From the NCBI GenBank assembly GCA_903881535.1, contig CAIRTT010000630.1, positions 1 to 20,309 on the forward strand: DNA of 20,309 bases. Direction: 5' to 3'. Below are positions 16,444 to 20,309 of the stretch, one piece after another. Numbering within the stretch: the stretch's first letter is position 1; each line of letters begins with the position of its first letter. A model generated the notes under the pieces. That model was given only the letters and a program-made list of their open reading frames with translations. It did not search any database and was not told where the DNA came from. The position numbers and the translations under genes are program-made. Origin of the DNA: an uncultured Armatimonadota bacterium. Lineage in GTDB: Bacteria; Armatimonadota; Armatimonadia; Armatimonadales; Armatimonadaceae.

Positions 16444-17236
16444 TGATTACCTCGCACAAACCCGCATCACTTTCGCCGGTTTCCAGCACTAGACCATAGT
16501 TGGCAAGCATGTGTGGTGTTATGCGCATTAACTGAAGTAAAGCAAAATAGTCAGAGCAGAACAGAAGCGCGCGTCAACGCGACCATTGTTTATCAATGCC
16601 AGGGTCGTTCAATGCTGTTGGCTCGGCGCTGGAAAGTGCGAATACGCGGTGTGACTTAGGTTCTTCCTGCATTGCGTTGATTACCGCACACAACGGAATA
16701 CCCGGGACCTCGCCCGGGCAGGTTCCACCCGGTCATTGAGGGCCGTCTTAAGTGAATTAACTACGGTGAAGCGAAGTGTCTCGATCCGAGCGCAAAACCT
16801 TACGTGGATTCACCAAAGTTAACTCATGCTCGATCAACGCGTAAATCATAACTTTTCAATAACAATATTAAAACTTTTAAGTTTACTTAATGCCAAAATC
16901 GATGCATCTGTCAAAGCTCTTCAACATCTTTGGAAACAGTCAAAACCCAGTACTTGTACGGATAAACGTTAACTACACATAACATATCCACATCCCTATA
17001 AGTACCCTGTCAAGACCTAATTCCAAGTGCTCTTACCGGTTACTGGAGGATTTACCAGAGTTAAGTTAACCGAGATGAAATACTATTCGATTTACAAAAT
17101 CATTATGTATTGCGAACCTTACCCGGCAATTATAACAACTGATGTTTATATCCAAATACCGGTTGAATAGCCCTGTTACGCACAAACGTACAACTTGCTC
17201 GTAAGAAGCAAGGGCAACAAAAACAGGAAAAACAAG
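16444..17236. other. Long AT-rich divergent intergenic region before the multicopper oxidase
   Basis: No gene is supported in these 793 bases. The part from about 16840 to 17160 is clearly more AT-rich than the coding sequence. A weak minus-strand promoter for the regulator may be TTGCTT (complement of 16540-16545) and CATAAC (complement of 16518-16523), spaced by 16. A weak plus-strand candidate is TTGCGA 17110-17115 and TATAAC 17131-17136, spaced by 15. GTTAAC occurs at 16818, 16968 and 17065. A small CCCGGG hairpin lies at 16701-16718. Confidence 0.5.
17159..17236 (+). promoter_or_regulatory. Leader element A of the first multicopper oxidase (shared box plus interleaved inverted repeats)
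   Basis: CCGGTTGAATAG (17159-17170) is followed by GTTACG (17175-17180). TTACG (17176-17180) can pair with CGTAA (17200-17204), and CTTGCT (17194-17199) with AGCAAG (17207-17212). The two pairings interleave, so they form either a pseudoknot or alternative hairpins. AGGAAA (17225-17230) is the ribosome site, 6 bases before ATG 17237. The same ordered elements precede the second oxidase gene at 19964-20044. Confidence 0.5.
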
Positions 17237-18805
17237 ATGATTCAGATGAACCGCCGAGCATTGCTCGCATCGGGAGCCGTAGCCGGCGCCGGTGTTGCAG
17301 TAGCTCCTCTAATGAAGCGTGTCACCGCACAGGGTGGCGCACCGATTGTATTGACACCTTTCGTGGATGAGCTCCCGATCCCAGGATCTCTCAACGAGGC
17401 GTTGACCGTTCAGGGCCAGGGCTTTGAAGACCGCTGCTTTGCTTGGGGAGCCCCAAAGACGTATGAGCTAATTGAAGCTGAGGGCAAGCACCGCTTCCAC
17501 CGTGATCTTCCAGAGACCGACATGTGGTTGTACAACGGCACCTTCCCAGGACCAACGTTTGTTAACAAGATGGGCGTCCCGACCCTCATCCGCCGGATCA
17601 ACAACCTCAATCCTCTCTACACAGGTTACGGAATGCCTGAGTCTTCGATGCACCACCACGGCGGGCATCAGGCTCCTGCAGATGACGGCTGGCCACTTGA
17701 CTTCATCCGCCCAGGTCAGTACCGTGACCACATCATCCCTAACATTGTCCCTGAAGGCGACCACCGGGAATGGCCATCCACACTCTGGTACCACGACCAC
17801 ACCATCGACTACACCGCTGGCAACGTTTACCACGGTCTCGCAGGAATGTCATTGCACTTTGATGATGTCGACTCAGGCAATGAAAACGATCCAAACCCAC
17901 AGGCGCTTCGGTTGCCATCCGGGCAGTACGATATTCCCCTCGTCTTCCGTGATGTCGCTCTGAACGCAGATGGTTCTCTGTTCTTCGATCAGCTGAACAT
18001 CAAGGGTCAAGTCGGAAATCTGATGACGGTAAATGGAAAGATCAAGCCGTACCTCAAGGTTGCACGTCGGAAGTACCGTTTCCGCCTTCTGGTTGGCGGT
18101 CTTGCACGCGAATATCAGTTCCAACTGAGCGACAAGTCTCCATTTCAGATCATCGCATCTGATGGTGGTCTCTTTGAAAATCCATACACAACCAATGTTC
18201 ACCATCAGGCGAATGCAGAGCGCTACGAAATCGTGATCGACTTCAGCCGCTACCAAATTGGGCAACAGATCTCGTTTAACGATCACATCGTGCAAATCGA
18301 CGGCAACAAACCAGAAGGTCTTTCTGCTGTAGGCAACCCACTTCTTCTGTTTGTAGTCGACCGCGATGCTCCAGATCCTTCCCAGGTTCTCCCAACGTTA
18401 CGTCCACTGCCTCCAATCGAACTGAACCGGGTTGTTGCTACCCGCAGCCTCGTGCTTAGCAAGAAGGGTGGATTGTGGGTTCTTAACGACAAGGCGTGGA
18501 ATCCAACCGTTCCATTGTTCCGGCCCAAGCTGAACACGTTTGAAATCTGGAATGTTTCGGTCAAGGGTGGTGGATGGAATCACCCGTTGCACATCCACCA
18601 GGAGTTCTTCCGTATTCTGAAGCGTGCGGGCAAAGCACCTGCAGGCCACGAGCGTGGCAAGAAGGATGTCGTTTGGGTGAATGACAAGAATCCAGTACAG
18701 CTCTACGTTGGTTTCCGCACCTTCACCGGCCCATATGTGTTCCACTGCCATAACCTTGGTCACGAAGACATGGCAATGATGGGTTGGTATGATGTCCAAC
18801 CTTAA
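17237..18805 (+). CDS. Multicopper oxidase, CotA/bilirubin-oxidase type, with Tat-like leader
   Basis: The start at ATG 17237 (522 residues) has AGGAAA 6 bases upstream. A TTG frame start at 17195 falls inside the leader and is rejected. ATG 17246 would align with the start of the paralogue. The leader contains MNRRALLASG (4-13), RR with a hydrophobic stretch, suggesting Tat export of a folded, copper-loaded protein. All four copper motifs are present: MHHHGGH (H139-H141, H144), WYHDH (H186, H188), HPLHIH (H449, H452, H454) and HCHNLGHEDMAMM (H503, C504, H505, H509, axial M514). It should couple one-electron oxidation of a substrate to four-electron reduction of O2 to water. The substrate could be a phenolic compound, Cu(I) or Mn(II) and cannot be decided. 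The SCO-like gene downstream supports copper maturation. A paralogue starts at 20045. Confidence 0.94.
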   Translation: MIQMNRRALLASGAVAGAGVAVAPLMKRVTAQGGAPIVLTPFVDELPIPGSLNEALTVQGQGFEDRCFAWGAPKTYELIEAEGKHRFHRDLPETDMWLYNGTFPGPTFVNKMGVPTLIRRINNLNPLYTGYGMPESSMHHHGGHQAPADDGWPLDFIRPGQYRDHIIPNIVPEGDHREWPSTLWYHDHTIDYTAGNVYHGLAGMSLHFDDVDSGNENDPNPQALRLPSGQYDIPLVFRDVALNADGSLFFDQLNIKGQVGNLMTVNGKIKPYLKVARRKYRFRLLVGGLAREYQFQLSDKSPFQIIASDGGLFENPYTTNVHHQANAERYEIVIDFSRYQIGQQISFNDHIVQIDGNKPEGLSAVGNPLLLFVVDRDAPDPSQVLPTLRPLPPIELNRVVATRSLVLSKKGGLWVLNDKAWNPTVPLFRPKLNTFEIWNVSVKGGGWNHPLHIHQEFFRILKRAGKAPAGHERGKKDVVWVNDKNPVQLYVGFRTFTGPYVFHCHNLGHEDMAMMGWYDVQP

Positions 18806-18848
18806 AGAAGACCCGATCCGTGTCGATCCCCGTATTCGGAGGGAGCCT

Positions 18849-19430
18849 ATGCTCGTTCCGATGCGGGTGACACCGAAGAACTGGACGCCTGATGCTCCGA
18901 TTACGCTGAAGAATGGAACGAAGACAACGATTAGTGCGCTTGCACAGCAACGTAATCTAGTCCTGCACTTCTTCTATACAAGGTGTAATGGAAGCTGCCC
19001 CGTAACAACGCTTAACCTGAAAAAAGTGACGCGTCTGATGCCTGGACGGTTCGAGAAGGATGCAATGGTTTTGTCCATCTCGCTCGACCCAGAGCATGAC
19101 ACGACAGGGGATCTGCAAACGTTTGCAAGCAGGAACAGTCTGCCACCTTGGTGGCAGGTTGCCCGCTGCGACCGTCAGGCACTCGATTCGCTACTGGACT
19201 CTATCGGATTCAATGCTGAGCCATATGATTCGAAGACAAAGCGCATCATCCATTCGTCCGAGGTTGTCTTCGGAAGCCAGAAAACTGGGCGTTGGCGAAT
19301 GGCCAACCCACAGTGGTCTGAACCATTTGTGGTCAGGGATTTCTTCGAAATAACATTCGATGGTGTCCATTACCGCAACCCACGGCGCCCTGGCGTCACC
19401 TTGGATAGAACACGGCGATCCAGAGCCTAA
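18849..19430 (+). CDS. SCO1/SenC family copper chaperone or thiol oxidoreductase
   Basis: The protein has a thioredoxin-like SCO fold with the copper-binding CxxxCP motif (CNGSCP) and the conserved distant His in IIHSSEVVFG. With the start at ATG 18849 it has 193 residues, C46 and C50 as the cysteine pair and H135 as the His ligand. This start has GGAGGG (18838-18843) 5 bases upstream. The frame is open to ATG 18789, which would overlap the oxidase by 17 bases and add 20 charged residues. Neither version has a signal peptide or membrane anchor, unlike classical SCO proteins. SISLDPEHDT is typical of the family. SCO proteins deliver copper to, or reduce cysteines of, copper oxidases. Here the partner is probably the adjacent multicopper oxidase. 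A strong terminator follows at 19470. Confidence 0.9.
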   Translation: MLVPMRVTPKNWTPDAPITLKNGTKTTISALAQQRNLVLHFFYTRCNGSCPVTTLNLKKVTRLMPGRFEKDAMVLSISLDPEHDTTGDLQTFASRNSLPPWWQVARCDRQALDSLLDSIGFNAEPYDSKTKRIIHSSEVVFGSQKTGRWRMANPQWSEPFVVRDFFEITFDGVHYRNPRRPGVTLDRTRRSRA

Positions 19431-19469
19431 TCCATCCAGTTTGTTGGTTTGATTGATTGTCATCTGACC

Positions 19470-19507
19470 CCGGCCGGCTCCTCACGGAGCCGGCCGGTTC
19501 CTATTTG
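19470..19507 (+). terminator. Intrinsic terminator after the SCO gene
   Basis: A perfect 12-bp GC-rich stem (CCGGCCGGCTCC at 19470-19481, GGAGCCGGCCGG at 19486-19497) has a TCAC loop and is followed by TTCCTATTT. It lies 39 bases after the SCO stop and should end the oxidase-SCO transcript before the second oxidase gene. Confidence 0.85.
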
Positions 19508-19963
19508 TGACATGCAACGTTCCTACGGATGCGGCTGCGCACATCACCAATAGCATCGACCAACAAGAAGCGGGACACGCTTACGGTGCAGTGCTACCTA
19601 TAAGCCTCTAAATGCCTCAAATTGGTGCGCTGAGCATTGAAATGCCATGACGTGCAGCTGTAGCAGATCATCTCCCGGATAGCCGCAGGGCAACCTCGGT
19701 GAACCACTCCCAGAACTGCTTATGTCAACGACCCACTTCGTAACACCATGGCACACGAAAACAAGCGTCCTTGCGCATTCGAAATTCCATAGGAGTGCAA
19801 ATTCGCCTATTAGCTACACGTAACGCACGTAAATTACCAAACTGATTAACGTTTGGTGTGCCTTCTATAACGTCTCACAGTAAAGCTACCTGCATTTAGA
19901 CTCATTCTTATACAATATTTACAAAAGCACAGTATTTGTTACATTTATCCAATTTGTCATTCC
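19508..19963. other. Intergenic region before the second multicopper oxidase
   Basis: No gene is supported. The sequence becomes AT-rich from about 19800, as in the region before the first oxidase. TACAAT (19911-19916) could be a -10, without a clear -35. AACGTTT near 19848 lies inside an AAACGTTAA motif (opposite orientation) that also occurs at about 16964 in the other oxidase upstream region. Confidence 0.4.
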
Positions 19964-20044
19964 CCGGTTGAATAGACACGTTACGAACAAGGCTTGCTGA
20001 TCAGATTCGTAATGTTCCACAGCAAGTCAAAACAGGAAATGACA
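19964..20044 (+). promoter_or_regulatory. Leader element B of the second multicopper oxidase
   Basis: CCGGTTGAATAG (19964-19975) and GTTACG (19980-19985) repeat the box of leader A. TTACGAA (19981-19987) pairs with TTCGTAA (20006-20012), and CTTGCTG (19993-19999) with CAGCAAG (20020-20026), again interleaved. AGGAAA (20034-20039) lies 5 bases before ATG 20045. The linkers between arms are 5, 6 and 7 bases here, against 13, 0 and 2 in leader A. Confidence 0.5.
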
Positions 20045-20309
20045 ATGAATCGACGAACACTACTAACGACTGGACTCGCAGCTGGTGCTGGAATCACCGC
20101 TGCGCCGTTCATCATCCGAAAGGGCATAGCCCAGGCGGGTACCCCCGTCACCTTGACACCTTGGGTTGATCCACTTCCAACGCCTCCCGTACTCAACCCA
20201 GTCAACATCGTCTCCGGAGCCTCCTTCGACCCACGCGTCACTGCGTTTGGTGCACCGAACTACCACGAGCTCATAGAAGCGGAAGGCTTTCACCAGTTTC
20301 ACCGTGACC
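20045..20309 (+). CDS. Second multicopper oxidase paralogue, 5' part only (cut by window edge)
   Basis: The frame opens at ATG 20045, after AGGAAA, and runs 88 codons to the right edge without a stop. MNRRTLLTTG (1-10) and AAGAGITAAPF form a Tat-like leader matching the first oxidase. Further matches are VTLTPWVDPLP (35-45) against IVLTPFVDELP, and HELIEAEGFHQFHRD (74-88) against YELIEAEGKHRFHRD. The copper-binding part lies beyond the edge. The matching leader sequences and N-termini indicate a tandem duplication of an oxidase unit, already well diverged. An upstream in-frame ATG at 20039 overlaps the ribosome site and is less likely. Confidence 0.88.
   Translation, partial: MNRRTLLTTGLAAGAGITAAPFIIRKGIAQAGTPVTLTPWVDPLPTPPVLNPVNIVSGASFDPRVTAFGAPNYHELIEAEGFHQFHRD

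Noticed and set aside
16701..16718. CCCGGG hairpin as a terminator
   Set aside because: The stem is only 6 bp, has no T-run, and is not at the end of any gene.
17159..17185. Leader box as an ECF or sigma-54 promoter
   Set aside because: The spacing between GGTTGA and GTTACG is too short for ECF promoters, and the GG/GC pattern of sigma-54 is missing.
17195..17236. TTG start that would extend the multicopper oxidase by 14 residues
   Set aside because: It lies inside the repeat element shared with the second oxidase leader, has no ribosome site, and would add residues before the Tat-like leader.

Overview
The window looks like a piece of a moderately GC-rich bacterial chromosome, probably from Armatimonadota or a related Planctomycetota-like lineage. 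This assignment is an inference. It rests on the mix of PSCyt1/DUF1549/DUF1553 and DUF1501 proteins, typical of Planctomycetota, Verrucomicrobiota and Armatimonadota, with a large AfsR-type regulator that is more usual in Armatimonadota, Chloroflexota and Actinomycetota. No rRNA, tRNA, CRISPR array, insertion sequence or phage gene was seen.

Left block, minus strand (1-3545): an NAD-dependent family GH4 glycosidase is followed after 4 bases by a secreted PSCyt1-DUF1549-DUF1553 protein that runs off the left edge (702 codons visible, no stop). A 568-base divergent intergenic region (3546-4113) separates this from the next block.

Central block, plus strand (4114-9426): four tightly packed genes encode a cysteine-free thioredoxin-fold protein, a second DUF1549/DUF1553 protein with a Big2-like domain, a DUF1501 protein with a Tat-like leader, and a small WD40-like protein. 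Overlaps of 22, 4 and 4 bases suggest translational coupling. A sugar ABC importer follows (9517-12575), with a membrane-anchored binding protein and two permeases but no ATPase. The cytosolic GH4 enzyme on the left would suit oligosaccharides imported by such a transporter.

Next is a small PepSY-type membrane protein (12603-13127). Behind it lies a 147-base diverged copy of its own 3' end, a remnant of a lost paralogue. Convergent to these is a 1039-residue AfsR/SARP-like STAND regulator (13324-16443, minus).

Right block (16444-20309): a long AT-rich intergenic region leads into a multicopper oxidase with all four copper motifs and an SCO1-type copper chaperone, closed by a strong terminator. 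The start of a second multicopper oxidase paralogue is cut by the right edge. Both oxidase genes carry the same leader, with a shared box and two interleaved inverted repeats in the same order but with different linkers. This leader is the best candidate in the window for an undescribed regulatory element.
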